Position numbers and translations under genes: made by a program
From: an uncultured Bacteroidales bacterium
Lineage (GTDB): Bacteria > Bacteroidota > Bacteroidia > Bacteroidales > Bacteroidaceae
Length of the DNA: 51,405 nucleotides
NCBI GenBank assembly: GCA_902773055.1
Contig: CACYCZ010000024.1
Location: forward strand, 1-51,405
Direction: 5' to 3'
The notes under the pieces: generated by a model
Seen by the model: only the letters and a program-made list of their open reading frames with translations
Told to the model about the DNA's origin: nothing
Database searches by the model: none
Shown here: piece by piece, positions 1-7,658 of the stretch
Layout of the letters: each line of letters opens with the position of its first letter
Numbering within the stretch: the first letter of the stretch is position 1

Positions 1-347
1 AGGGCGACGATGGGGATGTTGGAATATTCAGATTTGATTTCCATCGCTGTCGAAAAGATATCTTTCTGTTCCATGTTGGGCATGAAGATGATGAGTTCGT
101 AGTGATGGTTCCGTAATTCTTCTAATGCTTCGGTGGATGTTGTTACTTGGGTGAATCGGGGTGGGGAGGATAGCCCGAGGGAAGTATATTCGTCAAATAT
201 CTGTCCTTCGATACGTCCGTCTTCTTCCATGATGAAACTGTCGTATCGTGTGGCCACGATAAGGATGTTGTAGATATGGATGCTCATCATGTTATTGAAT
301 GCCGTGTCTTTCAAGACGAGCTTGTTCAAATCAGGAAGCTTGCTCAT
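1..347 (-). CDS. PEP/pyruvate-binding domain protein, N-terminal fragment
   Basis: The gene runs off the left edge, so only about the first 115 residues are present, starting MSKLPDLNKLV at 347. The visible part reads as a receiver-like alpha/beta fold: a hydrophobic strand YNILIVAT, then an acidic stretch (MEEDGR), then ELIIFMPN, where a response regulator would carry its phospho-acceptor region. From memory, large Bacteroides proteins annotated as PEP/pyruvate-binding (pyruvate phosphate dikinase-like) begin this way, and I call it on that resemblance. The catalytic part lies outside the window, so function is not shown here. A -7-like TAAATTTG lies upstream at 372-379 on the minus strand. 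Confidence 0.55.
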   Translation of the reverse strand, partial: MSKLPDLNKLVLKDTAFNNMMSIHIYNILIVATRYDSFIMEEDGRIEGQIFDEYTSLGLSSPPRFTQVTTSTEALEELRNHHYELIIFMPNMEQKDIFSTAMEIKSEYSNIPIVA

Positions 348-408
348 ATTGTTGTCGTTGTATTTTTTTTGCAAATTTATGGATTATAATTTATAACGTG
401 ATGGTTAC

Positions 409-446
409 AAATAAAAAAGAGCAACTTTAATTGCTCTTTTTTATTT
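409..446 (-). terminator. Rho-independent terminator after serine palmitoyltransferase
   Basis: A near-perfect inverted repeat (AAAAAAGAGCAA at 413-424, TTGCTCTTTTTT at 431-442, extended by AAAT/ATTT) has a 6-nt loop. It begins 10 bases past the spt stop codon and separates spt from the next minus-strand gene. Its A/T-rich arms would supply a U-tract in either direction. Confidence 0.85.
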
Positions 447-456
447 GTCTGAACAT

Positions 457-1644
457 TTATTTCAAAATATCAAGCTGCTTGAATACATCAATTAAGATGT
501 CAACTCCCTGATCAACCTGCTCGCGTGTATGTGTGGCCATCAGACTGAATCTGATCAGTGTGTCTTGGGCAGCACAGGCTGGCGGAACAACGGGGTTGAT
601 GAATATGCCCTTTTCAAAAGCCAGTTTTGTTGCCTCAAATGTCTTGACGGCATCACGTACATAGAGAGGTATGATTGGTGATTCGGTGTCGCCTATTTCA
701 AAGCCTGCTTCGCGGAAACGCTTCAAGGCATAGTTGGTGACGTTCCAAAGTTTATTTATGCGTTCTGGCTCAGCCTGTATGATATGGAGGGCTTCAAGTG
801 CTGCTGCTGTTGCTGCCGGAGTATTTGATGCAGAGAAGATATATGAGCGGGTGGTGTGACGCAACCAGTTGATGATATCTTTGTCGGCAGCGATGCATCC
901 TCCGATTGATGCCAGACTCTTGGAGAATGTACACATGATGAGGTCAACCTCGTCGCTTAATCCGAAGTGGTCACATACACCGCGTCCCTGTTTGCCAAAG
1001 ACGCCGATGCCGTGGGCTTCGTCAACCATGATGCTGGCATTGTATTTATGTTTCAAGCGAACAATTTCGGGCAAATTAGCCAGGTCTCCTTCCATGGAGA
1101 AAACACCGTCGACGACGATCAGTTTGACTGCATCCGGGTTGCACTTCTGGAGTTGCTTTTCCAAGTCCTCCATGTCGTTGTGCTTGAATTTCAGTTGTTT
1201 TGCAAAAGACAAACGCCTTCCGTCAACAATAGAGGCATGATCTCTTTCGTCAGTAATGATATAGTCTTCTCTGCCACAGATAGTAGCTAAAACGCCCTCG
1301 TTCACAGTAAATCCGGTTGAAAAGCACAGGGCCTCGTCCTTGTGGAGGAATTCAGCCAGTTCTTTTTCCAGTTTTACATGTAAATCAAGGGTTCCGTTAA
1401 GAAAGCGCGAACCGGCACATCCGGAACCATATTGGCGCAGTGCTTTTACGCCTGCTTCAATGACGCGTTCGTCGTTGATAAGACCAGTGTAGGCATTTGA
1501 ACCAAACATTAGAATGTCGTGACCGTCCATTGTAACCTTGGTCCCAACTTTTCCCGTAATTTCACGGAAATATGGGTATACACCCATTTCCATGTATTTT
1601 TGCGGTTCACGATATTCCTTATATTTATCTTGTAGTAAACCCAT
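457..1644 (-). CDS. spt: Serine palmitoyltransferase (sphingolipid synthesis)
   Basis: This PLP enzyme of the alpha-oxoamine synthase family condenses serine with a long-chain acyl-CoA to give 3-ketosphinganine, the first step of Bacteroidetes sphingolipid synthesis. The protein is 395 residues. Visible motifs are the N-terminal YPYFREITG, GSNAYTGL, SGCAGSRFLNGT, the His of DERDHASIVDG that stacks on PLP, DEAHGIGVFG, and TFSKSLASIGG with the PLP lysine near residue 240. It matches the known Bacteroides thetaiotaomicron enzyme (BT_0870) closely along its length as I recall that sequence. I chose MGLLQDKYKEY at 1644 over an upstream in-frame start at 1680 because the family begins there. It is monocistronic, with its own terminator. 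Confidence 0.93.
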   Translation of the reverse strand: MGLLQDKYKEYREPQKYMEMGVYPYFREITGKVGTKVTMDGHDILMFGSNAYTGLINDERVIEAGVKALRQYGSGCAGSRFLNGTLDLHVKLEKELAEFLHKDEALCFSTGFTVNEGVLATICGREDYIITDERDHASIVDGRRLSFAKQLKFKHNDMEDLEKQLQKCNPDAVKLIVVDGVFSMEGDLANLPEIVRLKHKYNASIMVDEAHGIGVFGKQGRGVCDHFGLSDEVDLIMCTFSKSLASIGGCIAADKDIINWLRHTTRSYIFSASNTPAATAAALEALHIIQAEPERINKLWNVTNYALKRFREAGFEIGDTESPIIPLYVRDAVKTFEATKLAFEKGIFINPVVPPACAAQDTLIRFSLMATHTREQVDQGVDILIDVFKQLDILK

Positions 1645-1687
1645 AGTTGTTTGTAATATTGTTATTCTTTTGCCGTGCAAAAGTACA

Positions 1688-1695
1688 CAAAGTTA
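1688..1695 (-). promoter_or_regulatory. -7 promoter element for spt
   Basis: TAACTTTG (read on the minus strand) fits the Bacteroidetes TAnnTTTG consensus and lies about 40 bases upstream of the chosen spt start. Confidence 0.5.
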
Positions 1696-1986
1696 AAGGA
1701 ATGACAAAATTAAACTCTCTCTTTATTATATTTTTTGCTATTTTTATGCAGGTTGCAGATGGGATAAGTGGAAAAAAAAGAATGTTGGCTTTTTAATGAT
1801 GCGTATTTAAGATAGCGCAGACGGAAATAAAAGAATGTCCTGCCGGCCTATGCAGAATATTGGGATGTAAAAAACAATATCAGTCTTTTCTTCTTGCTGA
1901 TGACGCGAATCTTCCCTGTATTTCTTTTAATAAATTTAACAGAAATTAAACTTTTTATATACGCCTGTATATAGTCTGAAAAATTC

Positions 1987-2066
1987 TCTGGCCTTGCAGT
2001 TTTTACTGGCAGGCCTGCGCGTTGAAACCGGCAGGCCTGTCAGCGAAAACGCGCAGGCCTGCAAAA
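1987..2066. repeat. Array of GCAGGCCTGC palindromes at 22-bp spacing (locus A)
   Basis: Three copies of a 10-bp palindrome (2009-2018 GCAGGCCTGC, 2031-2040 GCAGGCCTGT, 2053-2062 GCAGGCCTGC) start exactly 22 bp apart. A decayed fourth copy (1987-1996) keeps the GGCCT core in register. The 12-bp spacers are GCGTTGAAACCG and CAGCGAAAACGC. The array lies in the divergent region between spt and the lipid kinase. The same element occurs at 39106-39171. A C-tract/G-tract hairpin (2070-2100) follows. There is no coding content, and function is unknown. Confidence 0.85.
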
Positions 2067-2234
2067 ATCACCCCCCTGCAGAGTCTTCTGAAGAGGGGGT
2101 ATATTCTCAAGATTAATGCCTGCCAAGAATGTTAATTATTGTTAAATCTTTCAGATCTGACAGACTGAAGATAAATTGTCAGTACAGACAGGTTGTCATT
2201 CCCGATGCTTATCGTAAGATTTTGCTGTTGAAAG

Positions 2235-2264
2235 TTGTCAATAGTGGAAAAATGTGTAATTTTG
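2235..2264 (+). promoter_or_regulatory. Promoter of the lipid kinase gene
   Basis: A -33-like TTG (2235-2237) and TAATTTTG (2257-2264) are 19 bp apart, as in Bacteroidetes promoters. The ATG follows 18 bases later. Confidence 0.55.
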
Positions 2265-2282
2265 TAAATAGTTGTAAGAAAT

Positions 2283-3302
2283 ATGAACGCCAAGAGAAAA
2301 CTGCTGTTTATTGTCAATCCTATTTCTGGTGGAACAAAGAAGAAAATCGTGCTGGATGCAATAGAGTTGAATATTGATTCAGCAAAGTATGATTGGGAAA
2401 TTTCTTATACATCTTATAAGGGGCATGCCAAAGAGTTGTCTTTGAAAGCCGTGGAGGACAAGTATGATGTTGTTGCGGCAATAGGTGGTGACGGGACAGT
2501 AAATGAAATTGCCAGCACCTTGATAAATACAGATACAGCTTTGGCGATTATTCCTTGTGGCTCAGGCAATGGGCTGGCGCGCCATCTGCATATCCCGTTG
2601 CAGTATACCAAGGCTGTTGAACTGATTAATAGGTTTGATGTCAAGGCGATAGATTACGGAACAATTAATGAAAGACCCTTTTTCTGCACATGCGGAATGG
2701 GATTTGACGCTTATATCAGTGCCAAGTTCGATAAGTCCCTGAAGCGCGGGGCCTTGGCCTATGTAGAGAATGCCGTCAGAGAAGTAATTAATTATAAGCC
2801 TGAAACATATACGCTTATTAATGAAGACGGAACCGAAATGACATATAAGGCTTTCTGTGTTACCTTTGCCAATGCAAGCCAATACGGAAATAATGTCTAT
2901 ATCGCCCCGAAAGCCTCAATGGAGGATGGATTAATAGACGTAACCGTAATTGAACCTTTCAATTATGCAGAGGCTCCAATCCTGGCTATACAGTTTATGA
3001 ATGGTATATTGCCCAGCAAGAGTACCGTAAAGATGTTCCAGGCGAGAAAACTGACTATACATCGAGAAAAGGAAGATTATTTGCATTGTGACGGAGAACC
3101 CTTTCACGGAGGGAAAGAGGTAGTGGTAGAGGCTCATCCTCATAGTTTGAAAGTCGTTATTAACAAAAATGCAAAGATTAAACCAATCACACTGATTCAA
3201 TCCTTGTCAATTATTTTCAGAAATAAATTGTATGCCAATACTATATTGGGGCAGACAATTAGTAATAGTAGTAAAGAAATTTTGGAGAAAATAAAAATAT
3301 GA
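2283..3302 (+). CDS. Diacylglycerol kinase-family lipid kinase
   Basis: This 339-residue protein belongs to the DAGK catalytic superfamily (YegS/BmrU/DgkB type), which phosphorylates diacylglycerol or related lipids, probably at the membrane surface. It shows LLFIVNPISGG at residues 6-16, the nucleotide-binding GGDGTVNE near residues 67-74, PCGSGNGLARHL near 94-105, and the C-terminal beta-sandwich with DGLIDVTVIEPF and HCDGEPF. Length is slightly above the usual ~300. The actual lipid substrate cannot be read from the sequence; with spt upstream (divergent), a sphingoid-base kinase role is possible but unproven. It is convergent with the next gene, and both stops lie in one hairpin. Confidence 0.85.
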   Translation: MNAKRKLLFIVNPISGGTKKKIVLDAIELNIDSAKYDWEISYTSYKGHAKELSLKAVEDKYDVVAAIGGDGTVNEIASTLINTDTALAIIPCGSGNGLARHLHIPLQYTKAVELINRFDVKAIDYGTINERPFFCTCGMGFDAYISAKFDKSLKRGALAYVENAVREVINYKPETYTLINEDGTEMTYKAFCVTFANASQYGNNVYIAPKASMEDGLIDVTVIEPFNYAEAPILAIQFMNGILPSKSTVKMFQARKLTIHREKEDYLHCDGEPFHGGKEVVVEAHPHSLKVVINKNAKIKPITLIQSLSIIFRNKLYANTILGQTISNSSKEILEKIKI

Positions 3303-3327
3303 CAAGAAGTTTTACTTCTTGTCATAT
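3297..3327. terminator. Bidirectional terminator containing both stop codons
   Basis: The perfect inverted repeat ATATGACAAGAAG (3297-3309) and CTTCTTGTCATAT (3315-3327) has a 5-nt loop. The stop codon of the lipid kinase (3300-3302) sits in the left arm; the stop of the convergent DUF4468 gene (3312-3314) overlaps the loop. Confidence 0.75.
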
Positions 3328-3962
3328 TTGTCAGCTGAGGCGAAAATATCGTTTGCCCGCTTGATTGTTTCCCGACGGAATTTACCAGATTCTTTTCTGA
3401 ATTTAGTCTTCTGCTTGTTGAAAGCAACATCATCGGTAATCCATTCTTCTGCCTTGAAATATCCGCTCTGTACTTCGTGCTGTTCTTCGTAGCGGTATTG
3501 GATATTGTTGATTGTAATATTACATGAACCATTCTGGCAGTCAATGGTCAGCAGATAATAGAATTCAGTGAAATCGGTTTCCCATTTGCTCCGCTTGAAG
3601 TACATTGTTTCTTGCAGGCTGCATATAATTTTCCCCTGTTTCTGCTCCTTGACAGTTATTTGGGATAATTCCGGGTGACCGGAGTTCTCAACGAGTTGCT
3701 CAGCAAACGACAACATGAGATCATAAACTTGCTCCTTGCTTTTGCCAGGGATATTTACAGTATGTTCAAAGGTGACAAGGCCGTCTTTGACAGGAACTTT
3801 TCCGAGCCAATAGTTCTGTTTGTCCAATTTGTTTTTGGTGTCAATTCTTTCTTGACGCTTATCGTGTCCTTCTCGGAGCAGATTCGACGAGTTTGTGCTT
3901 TGGCCGAAATTCTTGACAGAAATTAATGTCAGGAAGCACAGAATGAGTATAGATTTATTCAT
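3312..3962 (-). CDS. Exported DUF4468-type protein
   Basis: The protein has 216 residues from MNKSILILCFLTLISV at 3962; the first ~20 residues form a signal peptide ending near KNFGQ, which is why I prefer this start to one 63 bases upstream. The mature part (WLGKVPVKDGLVTFEHTVNIPGKSKEQVYDLML) matches my memory of DUF4468, a Bacteroidetes envelope domain with a TATA-binding-protein-like fold. A second half alternates beta strands (YYLLTIDCQNGSCNITINNIQYRY) and ends in a basic helix rich in Lys/Arg. No catalytic motif is visible and function is unknown. It is convergent with the lipid kinase. Confidence 0.75.
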   Translation of the reverse strand: MNKSILILCFLTLISVKNFGQSTNSSNLLREGHDKRQERIDTKNKLDKQNYWLGKVPVKDGLVTFEHTVNIPGKSKEQVYDLMLSFAEQLVENSGHPELSQITVKEQKQGKIICSLQETMYFKRSKWETDFTEFYYLLTIDCQNGSCNITINNIQYRYEEQHEVQSGYFKAEEWITDDVAFNKQKTKFRKESGKFRRETIKRANDIFASADKYDKK

Positions 3963-4045
3963 GATGTGAAAGTATTGATTCTTATTTAGTGCAAATTTAG
4001 ATATTTTTGTTTTGATATAAATCAAAGAGATGTAAATAATTCTGT

Positions 4046-5347
4046 TCAGTTTTTGGGTAGAGTATGATGTGAACTGGACTGTTTTTTTGCAGGTTTAATG
4101 GCCTTCTCGTGTCTCTTGCGTGGTCGCTGGTGTTTTTTGCCTGCGTCATCCTTCTTGGCAGAATACATCGGCCTGCTTCTCCTATGGGCTTTGTGCTGTT
4201 TGTATTCAGGAGTCTTGCCAAGCGCTTCAGGAACAGATTCTTTGGTAATGTCGTATTTTAAGGTTTTTTCAATGTTGCTGAATCGTATCTGGTCAGTTTC
4301 GCTGACCAGTGTAATAGCCTTGCCATAGCGGTTGGCTCTTGCTGTACGGCCAATACGATGGACGTAGTTTTCAACATTTTGTGGCACGTCGAAATTAATG
4401 ACAATCTCAATATCATCAATATCAATGCCCCGTGACAACAGGTCGGTGGAAACAATGATATCAACGTGGTTGGCCTTGAAGGCTCTCATGACTTCATCAC
4501 GCTGCCTCTGCTCAAGGTCAGAATGCATTTCTGCAACATTCAGATGTTTCTTTTTTAGAATATCTGTTATTTCGTGTACCTTTTTTTTCTTGGATGCAAA
4601 TATAATAGAGCGTTTGATTTCTTTATCCTTGAAAATGTGCCGTACAATGTCAATTTTCTGTTTTTCGTAGCAGATGTAGGCGCATTGTTCTATTTTGTCT
4701 GCTGGTTTTGAAAGCGACAGCTCAACGGAAATGGGATTTGAGAGGATGTCCTTGGAGAGTTTTTTTATTTCAGCAGGCATGGTGGCAGAGAAAAGTACGG
4801 TCTGTCTGTCAGTAGGGAGTGCAGAGATAATTTTCTTTATGTCGTCAATGAATCCCATATCCATCATGCGGTCGGCCTCATCAAGAACAAAGATAGACAC
4901 ATGACTGAGGTCGACATTGCCGAGAGTCATATGCGTCAGCAGTCGTCCTGGTGTGGCTATCAGTATGTCTGCTCCGAGTTGCATGCTTTTGCGTTCTTGC
5001 TCATATCTGCCGGCGTCATTGCCGCCGTAAACAGCTAAGCCTGATACAGGGAGAAAATAAGAGAAAGCTTCTAATTGCTGGTCTATTTGTTGAGCTAATT
5101 CACGGGTTGGCGCCATTATTACACAATTAATGACATCAGAGCGGAATTCTCCGGAATTGAGCCTGTCAATTATAGGGAGCAGATAAGCAGCTGTCTTCCC
5201 AGTTCCGGTTTGAGCTATGCCTATAAGGTCTTTTCCGTCAAGTAGATGTGGAATGGCTAATTCTTGTATTGGGGTACACTCCTTGAAATGCATGGCATCC
5301 AAGGCATCCATGAGGTTTTCGCTAAATCTAAATTCATTGAAATCCAT
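4046..5347 (-). CDS. DEAD-box ATP-dependent RNA helicase
   Basis: This RhlE/DbpA-like RNA helicase has 433 residues. The full motif series is present: Q motif (FKECTPIQELAI), Walker A AQTGTGKT, PTRELAQQ, GG, TPGRLL, DEADRMMDMGF, SAT, and the C-terminal RecA lobe with STDLLSRGIDID and HRIGRTARA. The last ~60 residues are a very basic tail (PRKRHEKAIKPAKKQ) typical of non-specific RNA binding. It unwinds short RNA duplexes, in ribosome assembly or RNA decay. It follows lptG by 9 bp and is probably the last gene of the lon-tgt-lptG transcript. Confidence 0.92.
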   Translation of the reverse strand: MDFNEFRFSENLMDALDAMHFKECTPIQELAIPHLLDGKDLIGIAQTGTGKTAAYLLPIIDRLNSGEFRSDVINCVIMAPTRELAQQIDQQLEAFSYFLPVSGLAVYGGNDAGRYEQERKSMQLGADILIATPGRLLTHMTLGNVDLSHVSIFVLDEADRMMDMGFIDDIKKIISALPTDRQTVLFSATMPAEIKKLSKDILSNPISVELSLSKPADKIEQCAYICYEKQKIDIVRHIFKDKEIKRSIIFASKKKKVHEITDILKKKHLNVAEMHSDLEQRQRDEVMRAFKANHVDIIVSTDLLSRGIDIDDIEIVINFDVPQNVENYVHRIGRTARANRYGKAITLVSETDQIRFSNIEKTLKYDITKESVPEALGKTPEYKQHKAHRRSRPMYSAKKDDAGKKHQRPRKRHEKAIKPAKKQSSSHHTLPKN

Positions 5348-5356
5348 GTAGCTGAA

Positions 5357-6469
5357 TTATTGGGGTGTTCGTTTGTAAAGATAGAAACTGATGCCTATAA
5401 AAATTATGTTTGGAATCCAGCTGGCTAGCATAGCAGGCCAAGTTGCTTTTATGGCGAATGTTGAAGATATGGAAGATAGTAGAATATATGTGAAACTTAA
5501 AAATAAACCTATGCCCAAAGACAAGCCCATACCGCCTTTTTTCTTTTCGCAAGAAAGAGATACGCCAATGAAAGTCAAAATGAAGGCTGCAAATGCAGAC
5601 GCATAGCGCCTGTGATATTCCACTTCAAACATGCTGACATTAGCAGCTCCGCGTTCCTTTTGTTTTTCTATATATTCTTTAATTTGGGGTGTTGTCATTG
5701 TCTCTTGCTGTTTTCTGGTATATAGTAAGTCTGCAGGTTCCATCTGGATGATAGTGTCCATCAGTGAGCCTTTGGAGATATGTTCAGTCATACCTTTGAT
5801 TTCTCGGATGTTGTAATTGTATATTTTCCATTTGTATCTCATGTCCGAGATTGTGTCATATTGTATTCTTGAGGCAGTCAGATGGGATATGAGTTTCTTC
5901 TTGTGAAATTTATCCAGACTGAAGTTATAGCCACTCTTGGTATTAATATTAAAGTTCTGAATAAAAGCGACTATTCCTGGGCTGACCTGTAATTGTATGT
6001 TGTTGACTTCGGTTATCTGCTTCTTCTTGAGATATGTGTTTTCAAAATCTATGCGCCGCTCATTACACTGAGGAATAATGTAAGACCCCAATATAAAACT
6101 GGATATTGCTATGAGTGCAGCAGATATCATATAAGGTTTTAGGAGTCTCTTGAAACTCATTCCATTGGAACGCATAGCAATGATTTCAGAATTATCAGCA
6201 AGTTTTGTCGTAAATAAAATTACAGAAATGAATACGAAAAGCGAACTCAGCAGGTTGATAATATAAGGTATATAATTGAGATAGTATATACCGATTTGTG
6301 ACCACGGGGCATGACTTGAAGTGAATTTGTCAATGCGTTCGTTAAAATCAAAAACAATGACAATGGCAATGATGAGCAATAATGAGAAGATGAAGGTACC
6401 TATAAATTTTTTAATAATGTACCAGTCTATTTTCTTTAGAGTTAATATCTGGATTATATTTCTGACCAC
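5357..6469 (-). CDS. LptF/LptG-family LPS export permease
   Basis: This inner-membrane protein of the YjgP/YjgQ family forms the channel of the LptB2FG ABC transporter, which extracts lipopolysaccharide towards the outer membrane. Of 370 residues, the N-terminal IIKKFIGTFIFSLLLIIAIVIVF and two further helices are followed by a periplasmic beta-jellyroll (about residues 120-265), then three helices at the C-terminus. The start is slightly upstream of where the family usually begins (KKIDWYIIKKF), so translation could begin a little later. Only one LptF/G homolog is visible; its partner must lie elsewhere. It sits 30 bp after tgt. Confidence 0.85.
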   Translation of the reverse strand: MVRNIIQILTLKKIDWYIIKKFIGTFIFSLLLIIAIVIVFDFNERIDKFTSSHAPWSQIGIYYLNYIPYIINLLSSLFVFISVILFTTKLADNSEIIAMRSNGMSFKRLLKPYMISAALIAISSFILGSYIIPQCNERRIDFENTYLKKKQITEVNNIQLQVSPGIVAFIQNFNINTKSGYNFSLDKFHKKKLISHLTASRIQYDTISDMRYKWKIYNYNIREIKGMTEHISKGSLMDTIIQMEPADLLYTRKQQETMTTPQIKEYIEKQKERGAANVSMFEVEYHRRYASAFAAFILTFIGVSLSCEKKKGGMGLSLGIGLFLSFTYILLSSISSTFAIKATWPAMLASWIPNIIFIGISFYLYKRTPQ

Positions 6470-6499
6470 AGTGTCCTTGTTTTATGTATGTATCTGCTG

Positions 6500-7630
6500 T
6501 TATAATCTATTGCTTAATAGTGGTAAGATTTCTTTCTTCCAGTTAAGGAATGTGCCCTCCAAAATATGTTTTCGGGCCTCTCCTACAAGCCAAAGGTAGA
6601 ATGCAAGGTTATGGATAGATGCAATCTGCATTGCCAAAAGTTCTTTGGCTTTGAACAAGTGATGCAGATATGCTTTTGAATAGATAGTGTCTACAGAACA
6701 TGTTCCGTTTTCGTCAATGGGGGAAAAATCCTCTTCCCATTTCTTGTTTCTCATATTCATGATACCTTGAGAAGTAAACAACATGGCATTGCGTCCATTA
6801 CGTGTAGGCATTACACAGTCAAACATATCTACACCTCTTTCAATAGCCTCTAAAATGTTAACAGGAGTACCGACGCCCATGAGATATCTGGCCTTATTCT
6901 GAGGTAATATATCGTTGACAATGTCAATCATTTCGTACATTTTTTCAGTTGGTTCACCAACCGCAAGTCCTCCGATTGCATAGCCGTCTGCATCAAATTG
7001 TGTGACAAAGTGAGCACTTTCTTGCCGCAAATCTTTGTATACACATCCCTGTACAATGGGGAAAAGCGACTGGGTGTATCCATATAGAGGAGTTGTTTCC
7101 TTAAATCGTGCCATACATCGTTCTAACCAACGATGTGTAAGGTCTAAGCTCTTACGTGAATAATTGTAGTCTGCTGTACCAGGCGGGCATTCATCGAAAG
7201 CCATCATAATGTCCGCGCCGATAGCACGTTCAATGTCTATGACTTTTTCGGGAGTAAAAAAGTGCTTGCTTCCGTCTATGTGTGATCTAAATTCGCAACC
7301 TTCAGTAGTCAGTTTCCTGATACCGGTTAGCGAAAACACTTGAAATCCACCGCTGTCTGTCAATATAGGTTGAGTGAATCCATTGAATTGATGCAGTCCG
7401 CCGACTTTTTTCAGAATTTCAATTCCCGGGCGCAGGTAAAGATGATAAGTATTGCCCAAAATGATTTGAGCCTTGATGTCATCCATTAGTTCGTACACGT
7501 GAACGCCCTTGACCGAACCAGCTGTACCGACAGGCATGAATATCGGTGTTTCTATTATGCCATGGTCAGTTTCTATTAGCCCAGCGCGTGCCCTGCTATT
7601 TTGGTCCGTCTTAATTAGGGAGAATTCCAT
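6500..7630 (-). CDS. tgt: Queuine/preQ1 tRNA-guanine transglycosylase
   Basis: Tgt exchanges guanine 34 for preQ1 in GUN-anticodon tRNAs, a step in queuosine synthesis. The 376-residue protein shows TPIFMPVGTAGSVKGV, LTDSGGFQVFSL, AFDECPPG, GGLAVGEP and MFDCVMPTRNGRNAM with the catalytic Asp. The zinc-binding region is unusual. Where the enteric enzyme has CxCxxC, this one aligns as GTCSVD, keeping one of three cysteines, while the downstream His (ASIHNLAFY) remains. I recall the same loss in other Bacteroidetes. It lies between lon and lptG, with gaps of about 30 bp. Confidence 0.93.
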   Translation of the reverse strand: MEFSLIKTDQNSRARAGLIETDHGIIETPIFMPVGTAGSVKGVHVYELMDDIKAQIILGNTYHLYLRPGIEILKKVGGLHQFNGFTQPILTDSGGFQVFSLTGIRKLTTEGCEFRSHIDGSKHFFTPEKVIDIERAIGADIMMAFDECPPGTADYNYSRKSLDLTHRWLERCMARFKETTPLYGYTQSLFPIVQGCVYKDLRQESAHFVTQFDADGYAIGGLAVGEPTEKMYEMIDIVNDILPQNKARYLMGVGTPVNILEAIERGVDMFDCVMPTRNGRNAMLFTSQGIMNMRNKKWEEDFSPIDENGTCSVDTIYSKAYLHHLFKAKELLAMQIASIHNLAFYLWLVGEARKHILEGTFLNWKKEILPLLSNRL

Positions 7631-7658
7631 GGGAATCTGATAGGTCTAGGTTGTTCTC

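Noticed and set aside
1987-2066. CRISPR array
   Set aside because: Repeats are 10-bp palindromes with 12-bp spacers, far too short. There are only three clear units and no cas gene in the window.
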